Positions 1 to 10,438 of a stretch of 64,000 nt of DNA are shown here, one piece after another. This stretch comes from Lachnospiraceae bacterium EP-SM-12S-S03. GTDB lineage: Bacteria > Bacillota > Clostridia > Lachnospirales > Lachnospiraceae. Position numbers and translations under genes: made by a program. The notes beneath the pieces were generated by a model, which saw only the letters and a program-made list of their open reading frames with translations, made no database searches and had not been told where the DNA came from. Position 1 is the first letter of the stretch; each line of letters starts with the position of its first letter. The stretch is from contig JAJBSL010000013.1 of assembly GCA_020540725.1 (NCBI GenBank), positions 13,945-77,944 on the forward strand. The letters are read 5' to 3'.

Positions 1-1393
1 CTTTGTCAATACTTGCTTTCTCTACATTCAAAATTTTACCTCGAATGGGAAGGATTGCCTGATACTGGCGGTTTCGCGCCGTTTTCGCCGAGCCTCCGGC
101 AGAATCTCCCTCTACGATAAATATCTCACATTTACTTGCATCACGGCTTTCACAGTTGGCAAGCTTTCCATTGCTGTCAAAAGAATATTTCTGCTTAGTC
201 AGAAGATTAGTCTTGGCCTTTTCTTCTGTTTTGCGGATCTTTGCCGCCTTTTCTGCGCAAGATAAGACCTTCTTTAATGTATCTAAATTCTTGTCAAAAA
301 ATAAAGTGATCTCATCACTTGTCACCTTACTTGCTGCTTTACCTGCATCCGGATTGTCAAGCTTTGTCTTCGTTTGACCTTCAAAGCGTGGATCCGGGTG
401 TTTAATGGACACAATAGCCGTCATTCCATTCCGGATATCCGCACCGGTAAAATTCGTATCCTTTTCTTTTAAAATTCCAATTTCACGGGCATACTGGTTC
501 ATGACCATGGTAAACGTAGATTTGAATCCGGTTAAGTGGGTTCCTCCCTCAGAGTTATAAATGTTATTACAGAATCCAAGCACATTTTCATGGAACTCAT
601 TCACATATTGGAATGCCACTTCTACCTCAATTCCATCTGCCGTCCCCTTAAAATATACCGGATCATGGATCACTTCTTTTTTCTGATTCAAATCTTTGAT
701 AAATCCTAAAATACCATTTGGTTCATGGTATTCGATGTGCTCTCTTACTGTCTGGCGTCTGTCTTCAAATATGATCGTAAGTGTTGGATTCAAATAGGCA
801 GTTTCATGAAGACGGCTCTTAATCTCATCCGCTTTGAACCATGTTTTTTCAAAAATCGTATCATCCGGCAAAAAATTTACTGTTGTTCCTGTTTTTCTTG
901 TTTTCCCAATTACCGGAAGAAGGCCGTCCACAAGTTCTATTGTCGGAATTCCTCTCTCATAATGGTCATGGTGGATTGCTCCGCCACTACTGATCTTTAC
1001 ATCCATATAAGTTGAAAGCGCATTTACAACAGAAGATCCTACACCATGAAGTCCACCGCTTGTCTTATATGCAGAATCGTCGAACTTACCGCCCGCATGC
1101 AATGTCGTATAGACAAGACGTGCTGCCGGTACCCCTTTCTGATGCATGCCTACCGGAACCCCTCGTCCGTTATCACTCACCGTAGCCGAACCATCTTTTT
1201 CCAAAGTCACCTCAATCGTATCGCAAAACCCTGCAAGATGCTCATCTACCGCATTGTCTACAATCTCATATACAAGATGATTCAAACCTTTTGTCGATAC
1301 ACTTCCGATATACATCCCCGGTCTTACACGGACTGCTTCAAGTCCTTCCAATACTGAAATACTATCTGCATCATATGTATTTTTCTTTGCCAT
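1..1393 (-). CDS. DNA gyrase/topoisomerase IV subunit B, N-terminal part (cut by window edge)
   Basis: ATPase subunit of a type IIA topoisomerase (GyrB/ParE). About 464 codons are visible from an ATG preceded by AGAAAGGA; the 3' end lies left of the window. Seen in order: the GHKL ATPase motifs EIVDNAVDE (about residues 43-51), DNGRGVPV and GGLHGVGSS; the QTK loop in FEGQTKTKL; and the Toprim motif EGDSAGGSA near the edge. The sporulation neighbours rather than a recF/gyrA neighbourhood suggest the second, ParE-like paralogue, but GyrB and ParE cannot be separated firmly from this part, so no symbol is given. A partner A subunit may lie further left. Confidence 0.9.
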   Translation of the reverse strand, partial: MAKKNTYDADSISVLEGLEAVRVRPGMYIGSVSTKGLNHLVYEIVDNAVDEHLAGFCDTIEVTLEKDGSATVSDNGRGVPVGMHQKGVPAARLVYTTLHAGGKFDDSAYKTSGGLHGVGSSVVNALSTYMDVKISSGGAIHHDHYERGIPTIELVDGLLPVIGKTRKTGTTVNFLPDDTIFEKTWFKADEIKSRLHETAYLNPTLTIIFEDRRQTVREHIEYHEPNGILGFIKDLNQKKEVIHDPVYFKGTADGIEVEVAFQYVNEFHENVLGFCNNIYNSEGGTHLTGFKSTFTMVMNQYAREIGILKEKDTNFTGADIRNGMTAIVSIKHPDPRFEGQTKTKLDNPDAGKAASKVTSDEITLFFDKNLDTLKKVLSCAEKAAKIRKTEEKAKTNLLTKQKYSFDSNGKLANCESRDASKCEIFIVEGDSAGGSAKTARNRQYQAILPIRGKILNVEKASIDK

Positions 1394-1505
1394 TTATATG
1401 CGTCCTTTCTTCTTATATTCCCTTTTTTCATATGTATTTTAAAAGGGCAAACTTATCCAAACTATCACCAGTTTAGCACAAATTATGCTGTTATACAAAT
1501 AAATT

Positions 1506-2702
1506 TTATCCCACTACTTCATTTAATATTTCAGCAAGAAGCTCCATCGCATTTTTCATTTCCTCTACGGTATTGGTCTGTGCCCCGCCTTCGATCAGCA
1601 TATTTTTCGGCTTGAAATGCATATTATAACGGTAACCCTTCAAGTAAATATTGCGAGTAAACCCCGGATACATCTTCTCCGCCGCAATCTTCATCTGCAA
1701 AGAAAGCGCGAGATTATTCTGAATATAAGGATTTTCTAAAATTGTTACCTTCCCGTTTGTTCTTGTCCGGCTAAGCCCATTGAAAAACATAATTTTTGCC
1801 GTAGGTTTCCCATTGATTTCTGTCACAAGATGGGTATCTTCCCGTACACCGTCACGATGAAGATCAATAACCATTTCAATGCTCGGATTCTCTTTCAGAA
1901 TTTTCTGTATCTCAGGTTTCGCCCTCTCATACGCCTTACTACGATCCACATGTCCATTTTCCATGTCATAGATCCCCTCATGATGCAATGTCTCGATTCC
2001 GTATTTTTCATTTAAAAGATTTGCAAGTATCCGCCCCATTCCTACAATGGTCGTATTGACATCTCCAGGAACGGAATCTTTGAACGCTTCCTGTGAATGC
2101 GTGTGATACAGAAGAATCTTCGGCCCCTCCTTTGTCTTATCTAATTTCATATCCGCATTCAAAAGTTTTTCCGCCTGCAAATCCTCCGGCTTTACAAAAG
2201 TAGAACTATCCACTGTATAAAAGTGACTTGTCAAATAGTCAAAATTATTTAATTTTTCCATAGACAAGTCAATCGTACTTTTATTTGTATTCTTTGCTTC
2301 TTTGGAAGCCTGTTTTACCGATTCATTATTTTCATCTTCTTTTGCAAGTTTTCCGTTTTCATCCACTTCATTTTCGTCTGCTTCCTGCATGGCAAGAATC
2401 ATTTCATTTGTCATCTCATCTTCCAACTCCGAAGTATAGACTACTTTATCATCTATGTAACTTCCCAGAGGTACGAGATGAAATGCACATTCTACAATCG
2501 CTTCTCTGGGACCTTTGTTTTCCCTGTCTACATATGACAGACCTGTCATATAAGTCTTCTCGGTTATCGTCTGAAGTTTTGCATGGAAATTCATTTTCCA
2601 CTCCTCTGTAATCCTTGTTCCACTCATGGATAACATATAAGTTCCTAATGCAACAACCGCTCCACCTGCCGCAATCTTCCTTATATTATATTTCCTTTTC
2701 AC
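1506..2702 (-). CDS. spoIIP: Stage II sporulation protein P
   Basis: Cell-wall amidase/endopeptidase of the SpoIIDMP engulfment machine, made in the mother cell. The 398-residue product has an N-terminal membrane anchor (about residues 8-27) after a basic start. An acidic low-complexity stretch (about 95-140) precedes the catalytic amidase-like domain, with LLYHTHSQEAF (zinc His region), IDLHRDGV and a C-terminal LIEGGAQTNT segment, all typical of SpoIIP. The start is GTG with AGGTGG/GGAGG upstream. It follows gpr on the same strand with a 54-bp gap, the usual gpr-spoIIP pair. Length fits the family. Confidence 0.95.
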   Translation of the reverse strand: MKRKYNIRKIAAGGAVVALGTYMLSMSGTRITEEWKMNFHAKLQTITEKTYMTGLSYVDRENKGPREAIVECAFHLVPLGSYIDDKVVYTSELEDEMTNEMILAMQEADENEVDENGKLAKEDENNESVKQASKEAKNTNKSTIDLSMEKLNNFDYLTSHFYTVDSSTFVKPEDLQAEKLLNADMKLDKTKEGPKILLYHTHSQEAFKDSVPGDVNTTIVGMGRILANLLNEKYGIETLHHEGIYDMENGHVDRSKAYERAKPEIQKILKENPSIEMVIDLHRDGVREDTHLVTEINGKPTAKIMFFNGLSRTRTNGKVTILENPYIQNNLALSLQMKIAAEKMYPGFTRNIYLKGYRYNMHFKPKNMLIEGGAQTNTVEEMKNAMELLAEILNEVVG

Positions 2703-2756
2703 GCCGCCACCTGCCTCCGCATATTATCTCAACATTATATGAAGCAGCTTTTTGTT

Positions 2757-3725
2757 TTATTCGCATGTCCCATTTGCAAATAACATGTTTAATGCCTCTG
2801 ATATTGTATAGCTAATTCGTTTGACCGTCTCATCAATATCTTTCGGAGTAACAAACATGCCGTTTAGGTGAGGAGATATCAGTTCTTTGATCAGCTCATA
2901 TTTTTCCGTAGCATTATAACCTTGCAGCACTACTCCTACTCCTTTTAACATTTCAGATGTTTCTAAGGCTGCAAGAAGGTTTTCCATCGTATCATTGACA
3001 ATAGTTGCCGCATCAACTACTGTAGGCACACCAATGGCAATCACCGGAATTCCGAGCGTATCTTCCGTAAGCGCATTTCTATGATTGCCTACACCTGATC
3101 CGGGATTGATTCCCGTATCTGCAAGCTGTATAGTGCGGTTCAATCTTTTGGAATTTCTTGCCGCCAAAGCATCAATCGCAATGGCAAAATCCGGTTTCGT
3201 TTCTTCCACTACCCCTTTGACAATTTCCAACGTCTCCATTCCGGTCTGTCCCATCACACCTGGCACAATCGCACTTACTGTATGCACTTTTTCTCCACCC
3301 ATAGCATATTTCCCATATTCTTTTATGATATGCCTTGTTACCACAAGATTGTCTGCCACATCAGGTCCTAGCGCATCCGGTGTCACAAGACGGTTCCCCA
3401 ATCCGATTACCAAAACATTATATTCTTCTTTTTCTCCTTGTATCAGTTCTTTCAAAATCTGCGCTATCTCTTTGGAAACTTCTCTATGATAGTCCTCATC
3501 TGGCACCGCCAGATTTGGCGCTTCGAGTGTAATATACGTCCCGACCGGTTTCCCCATGGTTTTTGCACCCTTTTCTGTCTGAATAACAACTCTGGTCGTC
3601 CGAATCTCCAATTTCTCATCATACTCTTCCTCTAACACCACTCCCGGAACTTCTACATTATCTGACTCAAACCTTTCTTTCTGCTCCAAGGCTAAATCCG
3701 TCCGGATATTGTACTTATCAATCAT
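2757..3725 (-). CDS. gpr: Spore germination protease GPR
   Basis: Endopeptidase that degrades small acid-soluble spore proteins at germination; made as a zymogen in the forespore. The 322-residue product begins MIDKYNIRTDLALE, where the RTDLALE segment resembles the conserved propeptide cleavage region. It carries the NVLVIGLGNRLVTPDALGP block and IAIDALAARN typical of the family. The ATG follows GAGGAG. It diverges from rpsT and is followed by spoIIP. Forespore (sigma-G) control is expected from the family; I did not identify a sigma-G promoter with confidence. Confidence 0.96.
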   Translation of the reverse strand: MIDKYNIRTDLALEQKERFESDNVEVPGVVLEEEYDEKLEIRTTRVVIQTEKGAKTMGKPVGTYITLEAPNLAVPDEDYHREVSKEIAQILKELIQGEKEEYNVLVIGLGNRLVTPDALGPDVADNLVVTRHIIKEYGKYAMGGEKVHTVSAIVPGVMGQTGMETLEIVKGVVEETKPDFAIAIDALAARNSKRLNRTIQLADTGINPGSGVGNHRNALTEDTLGIPVIAIGVPTVVDAATIVNDTMENLLAALETSEMLKGVGVVLQGYNATEKYELIKELISPHLNGMFVTPKDIDETVKRISYTISEALNMLFANGTCE

Positions 3726-3787
3726 GATATACTCCTCACTTTATAATTTCTAGTTGTTAGTTTTTACATTTTTTTTAGAAATATGTA

Positions 3788-3816
3788 TTGACAAGTACTA
3801 CTTATTGACATACAAT
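3788..3816 (+). promoter_or_regulatory. Strong housekeeping promoter for rpsT
   Basis: TTGACA (3788-3793), a 17-bp spacer and TACAAT (3811-3816): a near-consensus vegetative promoter about 85 bp before the rpsT start. A second TTGACA at 3805-3810 lacks a well-placed -10. Confidence 0.8.
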
Positions 3817-3899
3817 AAATGAGTATGTTCCGTTAGATCGTTCCGTGTCCGGCTCTAATGGAAAGATTATTGATAATTCATGATTGGGAGGTGTTCAGA

Positions 3900-4163
3900 T
3901 TGGCTAACATTAAATCTGCAAAAAAGAGAATTTTAGTTAATGAGACAAAAGCTGCTAGAAATAAAGCAATTAAATCTAAAGTTAAAACTTATGTGAAAAA
4001 AGTAGAGGCTGCTGTTGTTGCTCATGATAAAGCTGCTGCTTCTGAAGCATTAAAAGTTGCTATCGTAGAGATCAACAAGGCTGGTAGCAAAGGTGTTTAT
4101 CACAAAAATACATGCGCTAGAAAAGTTTCTCGTTTAACAAAAGCTGTTAACGGAATTGCCTAA
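3900..4163 (+). CDS. rpsT: 30S ribosomal protein S20
   Basis: Small-subunit protein that binds 16S rRNA. The 87-residue, lysine-rich, helical product starts (M)ANIKSAKKRILVNE and contains the YHKNTCARKVSRL segment typical of S20. I chose TTG at 3900 because GGGAGGTG lies about six bases upstream and the protein then has the normal S20 start. An upstream ATG at 3858 would add 14 unrelated residues. Transcribed alone, from a strong promoter to a strong terminator. Confidence 0.96.
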   Translation: MANIKSAKKRILVNETKAARNKAIKSKVKTYVKKVEAAVVAHDKAAASEALKVAIVEINKAGSKGVYHKNTCARKVSRLTKAVNGIA

Positions 4164-4205
4164 TCAGTTAAGACTATATAATAAGATTTCTCGAGAATTC
4201 TTATG

Positions 4206-4247
4206 AAAAGAAAACCAGCCATACCGTCATGTGGCTGGTTTTCTTTT
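4206..4247. terminator. Bidirectional rho-independent terminator
   Basis: Perfect 16-bp inverted repeat (AAAAGAAAACCAGCCA at 4206-4221 and its complement at 4232-4247) with a 10-nt loop. The A-rich and T-rich ends give a T-tract in both directions, so it can end rpsT and the convergent phosphoribosyltransferase gene. Confidence 0.9.
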
Positions 4248-4287
4248 ATACGTAATGGCAATAAACCAAAGTACGAAATTCCTATGT

Positions 4288-4929
4288 TTACAGTTTCGAA
4301 TATCCGTAACTATTTACAAGAGCTTCCACTCTCTTCCCTTCTTTACACATCGGGCAATCATGCGGTGCATATGCGCGATAGTTCGGAAGGTCTTTACTTG
4401 TGAATATTGTTTTCACTTCCATTCCCGCAATCTTATTCACCGCACTGAAAATAGATGAAACACCACAGATTCGTCCCCCGTAATACAAAATCGTATCAAT
4501 GGCTTTCAAAATCGTCTTGCCCGTTGTAATAGATGCCGCAAGAATCAAAACCTGTTGGTCTTTGATCATACGCTGCTTATTGTCACGGAACATCATCTGT
4601 CCTGCCTGACTAAATTCCGGAGTGATTACCGAAATATTGTTCTTATGGCTCATTGACATGGATGTGCTGTCCGCCAATATTTCTGCCAAAAATGTTCCGA
4701 TAACTTCCGTCTCATCCAAACATACAATAGAATCTATCGGTGTACTATTCAAGAATTCTTTCGCAAGAACTTTCGCTGTTTCTCTTGCATTGTTATGTCG
4801 TGTCTTTACCGTTGACATATCAATATATGTATTAATATGTGAGTTGCTTGTTGCGAAATGTCCTTCCAAGATCTTAATTCTTGCCTTTGGATTCTTGGAT
4901 GATCTTAAATCCTGAAGTTTTAGTTCCAT
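4288..4929 (-). CDS. Phosphoribosyltransferase, orotate PRTase-like
   Basis: Type I phosphoribosyltransferase fold, 213 residues. The PRPP-binding loop region is visible as QQVLILAASITTGKT (about residues 122-136), preceded by an acidic IVCLDETEVIG strand. The C-terminus has a CPMC pair followed by KEGKRVEAL, a short cysteine knuckle seen in some clostridial orotate PRTase-like proteins. The catalytic lysine-rich hood region is not typical of PyrE, and no pyrimidine gene adjoins it; pyrBI are 45 kb away. Substrate is therefore unassigned (orotate, another base, or regulatory). The ATG has a perfect AAGGAGG upstream. Confidence 0.8.
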   Translation of the reverse strand: MELKLQDLRSSKNPKARIKILEGHFATSNSHINTYIDMSTVKTRHNNARETAKVLAKEFLNSTPIDSIVCLDETEVIGTFLAEILADSTSMSMSHKNNISVITPEFSQAGQMMFRDNKQRMIKDQQVLILAASITTGKTILKAIDTILYYGGRICGVSSIFSAVNKIAGMEVKTIFTSKDLPNYRAYAPHDCPMCKEGKRVEALVNSYGYSKL

Positions 4930-5025
4930 AATTTTCCTCCTTAAACGACTTCCGTTTCCGATTTCTATTGTTTAATTATAACATATTATCGAAACAAACA
5001 CTCACTTTTTTATATATTTTTCCTA

Positions 5026-6678
5026 TTATTTTTTATCCTCCGTCAGCATTTCATAAGTGACTCCATATTTTTTTGCAATATCAATTGCATAAGATATTCC
5101 TTCTGGAGGTGCAATCTCAACCTTGTAGGAACGATTTCCATCCTCAGATTTCATTACCAAAGAAACTGCTTTCCCTGATGGAACAGCGTCATTCATCTCT
5201 TCAATATCATATGCAAGTTTATGCATATGTGTATTGTAAATGGTCCGAATCCCCTTTGCTAAAATCGCTTTTACGGAATCCTTCGCAATATAATACCCTT
5301 CTTCAAAGGAAGTGGTGGAAAATGTCTCATTCAGCAAAAGCAGACTATCTTCTGTACTTTGGAAATAAAGTTCCCGGAAACGCTTACATTCCTCTCCCAA
5401 GCGGCCAAGGTTCATCGTTTTATCTTCATCAGCCGGAAAATGTGTATAGATACAATCTACCGGAGCAAACACAAATGAATCCCCAGGTACAAAAATACCG
5501 CCTTGTGCCAGAACAAACAAAAGGCCAATCGCTTGTGTAATCGTTGTCTTTCCGCCACGGTTCGCACCTGTCAGTATGTACACAAGATGCTCCCGATCAA
5601 AATCCAGGTCATTGTCTATGATATCACCCGCTTTCGCAACAGATGAGGCTAGTTTGAGATTATAAATTGCCTTTGCGTGCATCGCTTGTTGTTCTTCCAA
5701 CATTCCTTTGCAGAAACGGAACCCGTTTTCTTCCAGTTTTTCAATATATTCTGCCCAACGAACATAATAAAGAAATTCCGGTATCAAATCTGTAATTTCC
5801 GTAATCGTGATCGAAACATATTTATTCAAAACATTTTTTAAGTTTTTTACAATACCGGATAAGAGTTGGTTTGTAACGCGGTTCATATATCTTGGAATGT
5901 CTTCTGTCATATCCCCGCTCGCAATGGATGCCAGTCCCACTTTCTTCATTCCCTCTGCCACAAATGGCTGGTATTTATAATTTTCTCTCCATTCTGTATC
6001 AGAATGAATCACTCCTTTCGATGCAATTCTATCGCAAAAATTTCCAAGCATATTGGATTTCGTAAAATATTTGCTATTTATGGAGATCAATCCAACACTA
6101 TCCGCTTCAAAACATTCATTCAAATTGATTCCGACAGTAACGCTCTTCAAATCAGAAGTTCCTGCCTTTAAAGCCGAGATGTCCTTCTTCAGTTCTTCGA
6201 ATCCATTATCATGATATAAGTCATCCACATACTCTTTCAGATGAATCAGTCCTTCCGAGTGGATATCCGCCTTAGAAAGACTACGAAAAATCGCTTCCAC
6301 ACAACATATGTAATCCTTCAGTTCATCCAGCCTGTGCATCAGATCCCATATGCCTGCCACCTCATCATAATTCTTTACAATGCTTCCATAATCCCGCAAG
6401 AAATTGATTTTATCCAAAATTTCCAACATTTCATTTCGCATGGATTTGTTACGATAAATATCTTCAAAAATATCTCCTCGGTATTTTGTTACCCTCCCGT
6501 CTTTTGTCATTTTGGACAGTACAGATAATATCAAATTCTGTTCCGTCTTCTTATCTGTAATTTGTGTACAGATAAAATCCAACCCCAAATCATGCATTGT
6601 CACTTCCGTCAGCACTTTATATTTCGGGTCGCAGTTTTCCGGTAGTAATAAGCTGATTGTTTTACATCTTGCGTCCAT
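5026..6678 (-). CDS. MutS-family ATPase without mismatch-recognition domain
   Basis: A 550-residue protein with a C-terminal MutS domain V ATPase: Walker A TGANRGGKTT (about residue 370), a Walker B-like LLLLNETFSTTSFEEG and the H-loop YNTHMHKL. The N-terminal half is a helical MutS core-like region; the mismatch-binding domain I of true MutS is absent. Function unknown; such proteins are usually labelled MutS-related. The start at 6678 is chosen because AAGGAGAA precedes it; a longer frame from 6705 has no such site. It lies downstream of ilvC beyond a hairpin. A second MutS-like gene is at 52748-54445. Confidence 0.85.
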   Translation of the reverse strand: MDARCKTISLLLPENCDPKYKVLTEVTMHDLGLDFICTQITDKKTEQNLILSVLSKMTKDGRVTKYRGDIFEDIYRNKSMRNEMLEILDKINFLRDYGSIVKNYDEVAGIWDLMHRLDELKDYICCVEAIFRSLSKADIHSEGLIHLKEYVDDLYHDNGFEELKKDISALKAGTSDLKSVTVGINLNECFEADSVGLISINSKYFTKSNMLGNFCDRIASKGVIHSDTEWRENYKYQPFVAEGMKKVGLASIASGDMTEDIPRYMNRVTNQLLSGIVKNLKNVLNKYVSITITEITDLIPEFLYYVRWAEYIEKLEENGFRFCKGMLEEQQAMHAKAIYNLKLASSVAKAGDIIDNDLDFDREHLVYILTGANRGGKTTITQAIGLLFVLAQGGIFVPGDSFVFAPVDCIYTHFPADEDKTMNLGRLGEECKRFRELYFQSTEDSLLLLNETFSTTSFEEGYYIAKDSVKAILAKGIRTIYNTHMHKLAYDIEEMNDAVPSGKAVSLVMKSEDGNRSYKVEIAPPEGISYAIDIAKKYGVTYEMLTEDKK

Positions 6679-6707
6679 AGAATTTCTCCTTTTCTTTCTC
6701 CACACGT

Positions 6708-6738
6708 AAAACAGACTGCACTATTGCATGCAGCCTGT
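6708..6738 (-). terminator. Possible weak terminator after ilvC
   Basis: Hairpin arms 6711-6720 and 6729-6738 (10 bp with one G-T pair, 8-nt loop), followed on the minus strand by TTTT before an ACG. It lies between the ilvC stop and the MutS-like gene. The short T-run makes read-through likely. Confidence 0.5.
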
Positions 6739-6750
6739 CATTGTATGATT

Positions 6751-7785
<1,035 letters not shown>

Positions 7786-8289
7786 TTAATCGTCAACGCG
7801 CTTAACTCCTTTTACACCTCTTGATAACCCGGTAATCCCGGTACGTGCAAGTTCCAGAATATGGTATCCATCCAAAAGGCTTAAGAACGCTTCTACCTTG
7901 GATTCATTCCCCGTAAGTTCCAGCATAAGGGATTCCTTCTCTACATCCACGATCTTCGCCCGGAAAATGTCAGCAACAGAAATAATTTCCGCCCTCTCTG
8001 CTGCATTCGCCATAACTTTTACCATAATCAGTTCACGGCAGACCGACTCTCCGTCCGCCAGGACATTGATATCCACAACATCTTCCAGCTTCAAAAGTTG
8101 TTTTTCAATCTGAGATAAAATCTGTTCATCCCCTCTGGCTACTACGGTAATCCTTGTATAACGCTCATCCATGGTAACACCTGACGTAATACTATCGATA
8201 CTGTAACCACGACGGCTGAATAACCCTGCTACTCTTGCCAAAAGTCCTGCATTGTTGTGAACCAATAATGAAAATATTTTTTTCTTCAT
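7786..8289 (-). CDS. ilvN: Acetolactate synthase small (regulatory) subunit
   Basis: Valine-sensing regulatory subunit of acetohydroxyacid synthase. The 167-residue protein starts with an ACT domain (FSLLVHNNAGLLARVAGLFS, residues 6-25, then GYSIDSITSG) and a C-terminal domain ending in the typical ELARTGITGLSRG segment. Length fits IlvN/IlvH. It is co-directional with ilvC. No catalytic ilvB lies next to it, so the large subunit must be elsewhere. ATG follows AGAGGAAAG; promoter at 8336-8364. Confidence 0.95.
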   Translation of the reverse strand: MKKKIFSLLVHNNAGLLARVAGLFSRRGYSIDSITSGVTMDERYTRITVVARGDEQILSQIEKQLLKLEDVVDINVLADGESVCRELIMVKVMANAAERAEIISVADIFRAKIVDVEKESLMLELTGNESKVEAFLSLLDGYHILELARTGITGLSRGVKGVKRVDD

Positions 8290-8309
8290 ATGCTTTCCTC
8301 TACTTTCTC

Positions 8310-8333
8310 AAAAACAGAGTGCGTTCTGTTTTT
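8310..8333 (-). promoter_or_regulatory. Inverted repeat at the ilvN transcription start region
   Basis: Perfect 9-bp inverted repeat, AAAAACAGA (8310-8318) and TCTGTTTTT (8325-8333), with a 6-bp centre. It sits just downstream of the ilvN -10 box, where a repressor could block initiation. It could also be a 5'-UTR hairpin. No regulator is identified. Confidence 0.5.
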
Positions 8334-8335
8334 AT

Positions 8336-8364
8336 ATAATATCAATTTAGGCATACATTGTCAA
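8336..8364 (-). promoter_or_regulatory. Promoter of ilvNC
   Basis: Minus strand TTGACA (8364-8359), 17-bp spacer, TATTAT (8341-8336), about 45 bp before the ilvN ATG. It fills the short gap after the helicase gene. Confidence 0.75.
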
Positions 8365-8365
8365 G

Positions 8366-10423
8366 TTACTTTTCTGATTTTTCCCTTTTATCTTCCGAAA
8401 TTTCATACATATACAATTCATGTAATGCTCTTGTTGCGCAGATATATTTTGCCTGACCGGAAAATCCAGCATTCCACATTTGTGACACACCAAAAACCTG
8501 ATCAAATTCTAAACCTTTCGCCATATAAAATGTCGTAACAGAAAGACCCTTTTTAAAGGATGTACTATCCCGGTCAATATAAGAAACCTCTGTTCCGGAC
8601 TCTTGAATTTTTCGGTAGAGAACTTTTGCTTCCCATTCCGTCATTGTAATAACTGCAGCAGTTTCAAATTCCTCTTCTCCTATATGGATATCGCGAAGTA
8701 CGCAAGCCACTGCTTCATCAAAAGAGGCCAAATTCCCCTCTGTTACGCTCTTTCCATGACGTTCAAATAATTCCATCTCACTTGAGCCTGCGATTTGTTC
8801 TGCATAACGGGCTATTTCCACGGTGTTTCGATAACTTTTATTCATCACGATCTTTCGAATATTCTTCCCGAAAATTTTCGGAAGAAATTTCATCACATCC
8901 TGGCTTTCATGGTCAATGGTCTGCGCTTTATCTCCGAGGATCGTCATTTTACATGAGAACATTCCTTCTAAAATCACATACTGAAGATAACTATAATCCT
9001 GCATCTCATCAATGACAAGATGTTTGATATTATTTCTCGCCTTTGTTCCATCAAGCCTATGTTTTAAATACAGCATCGGATATACATCTTCATAAGCAAG
9101 AATCCTTCGCTCATAAGGGACTCCCGGTAAAGTAAGATATCCCGCATCCTCCATCAGCCAGTTATAAATCTCATATAAATCCCTTGTCACGTACATTTTC
9201 ATGAACTGTTCGGAAAGAAGTTCTTTTTCCTCTTCGGTCACGTCTTTTTGATACAACGTCTCATATTCATCGATAAAATGCTCCATTACCGCTTCCATAC
9301 GCGCCAAAACCGGCAAGTGTTGGAATTTGAAATAAAACAGTTCTATCAGTTCCTGTTCTGTTTTTTTCAACCCTTTAAATTCAATATCACGAATGTCCAT
9401 CAGACGATCTTCCAGTTCCACAAGGAATCCCTCTACCAATCCGATAAAATGTGCCGATTGTTTTTCACGGTTTCTTTGTTCCGCTGCCGGGTCTTTTCTC
9501 TCCATACGCTTTTCAATCTGGTGGAAACGGTCCTCACAATCTACAACAGTACCCTTGAGTTCCTTATACGCAAAAATATCAAAACTCATCTCCTGGATAT
9601 TCTCTTCCCCAAGTTCAGGTAGAATATGAGAAATATAATCTGCAAACACACTGTTTGGAGAAAGGATCAGTATATTGGATGATTTTAAATTCTTCCGATC
9701 GTGATACAAAAGATATGCAATCCGGTGTAAAGCTATAGATGTTTTTCCACTGCCCGCTACGCCCTGAATGATAAGGATCTTGTCTTTCGTATTCCGGATG
9801 ATCGCATTTTGTTCTTTCTGGATTGTCCGCACAATGTTCTTAAGCTGCACATCGCTATTGCTTCCAAGTTCCTGTTTCAAAATTTCATCATCGATCATCA
9901 TATCGCTTTCAAAACCATAGACCATCTTTCCATTTTGTATCTTATACTGCCATTTCGATTCGATTTCCCCTTCCATAAGTCCACCCGGCGCCTCATAAAA
10001 AGCAGGCCCTTTATCAAAATCATAAAAAAGACCGCTCACCGGAGCTCTCCAATCATAAATAAGCGGAACGCTTCCTGTCTTTTCCGCGAAATTCCCGATG
10101 CCGATATAGAATGTTTCTGCCTCTTCTTCATCTTCAAAGAGAAAATCTACCCTGCCGAAAAACGGGGAATCCTGCATTTTCTCAAAACGATGGATCAGTT
10201 TTGCTTTCTCCTCATTAGCGCTTGCCTGCCGGAAAAGAGCCTGCTGGTTATCATAATTCTCATAACCATACTCATCCATCTCCGTATAATTTTCCCAGTA
10301 ATACTCCTGCATACTGGCAATGTCTTTTTCTCCTTCTTCCAAATTTCCTTTTAGTTCTTCAATGCGACTATTTAATTTTTCTTTTACTTCTTCTAAAAAT
10401 ATTGTTCCGTCTTTATTTTCCAT
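8366..10423 (-). CDS. helD: HelD-type superfamily 1 helicase (RNA polymerase recycling factor family)
   Basis: UvrD/Rep-like ATPase of the HelD group, whose members bind RNA polymerase and free stalled complexes. The 685-residue protein has an acidic N-terminal helical region, then the HelD signature segments SPFFGRVDF and IYDWRAPVSGLFYDF, Walker A GVAGSGKTS (about residue 220), Walker B/motif II VIDEMQDYSYLQY, and late helicase motifs near SYRNTVEI and MAKGLEFDQV. It is about 90 residues shorter than the Bacillus protein. ATG follows AGAGGA. Only 15 bp separate it from the ABC-F gene upstream, so they are probably co-transcribed. Confidence 0.88.
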   Translation of the reverse strand: MENKDGTIFLEEVKEKLNSRIEELKGNLEEGEKDIASMQEYYWENYTEMDEYGYENYDNQQALFRQASANEEKAKLIHRFEKMQDSPFFGRVDFLFEDEEEAETFYIGIGNFAEKTGSVPLIYDWRAPVSGLFYDFDKGPAFYEAPGGLMEGEIESKWQYKIQNGKMVYGFESDMMIDDEILKQELGSNSDVQLKNIVRTIQKEQNAIIRNTKDKILIIQGVAGSGKTSIALHRIAYLLYHDRKNLKSSNILILSPNSVFADYISHILPELGEENIQEMSFDIFAYKELKGTVVDCEDRFHQIEKRMERKDPAAEQRNREKQSAHFIGLVEGFLVELEDRLMDIRDIEFKGLKKTEQELIELFYFKFQHLPVLARMEAVMEHFIDEYETLYQKDVTEEEKELLSEQFMKMYVTRDLYEIYNWLMEDAGYLTLPGVPYERRILAYEDVYPMLYLKHRLDGTKARNNIKHLVIDEMQDYSYLQYVILEGMFSCKMTILGDKAQTIDHESQDVMKFLPKIFGKNIRKIVMNKSYRNTVEIARYAEQIAGSSEMELFERHGKSVTEGNLASFDEAVACVLRDIHIGEEEFETAAVITMTEWEAKVLYRKIQESGTEVSYIDRDSTSFKKGLSVTTFYMAKGLEFDQVFGVSQMWNAGFSGQAKYICATRALHELYMYEISEDKREKSEK

Positions 10424-10438
10424 AAATCCTCTTTCAAC

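Noticed and set aside
9809-10354. Plus-strand open frame of about 180 codons
   Set aside because: Antisense to the HelD N-terminus, with low-complexity hydrophobic composition and no RBS.
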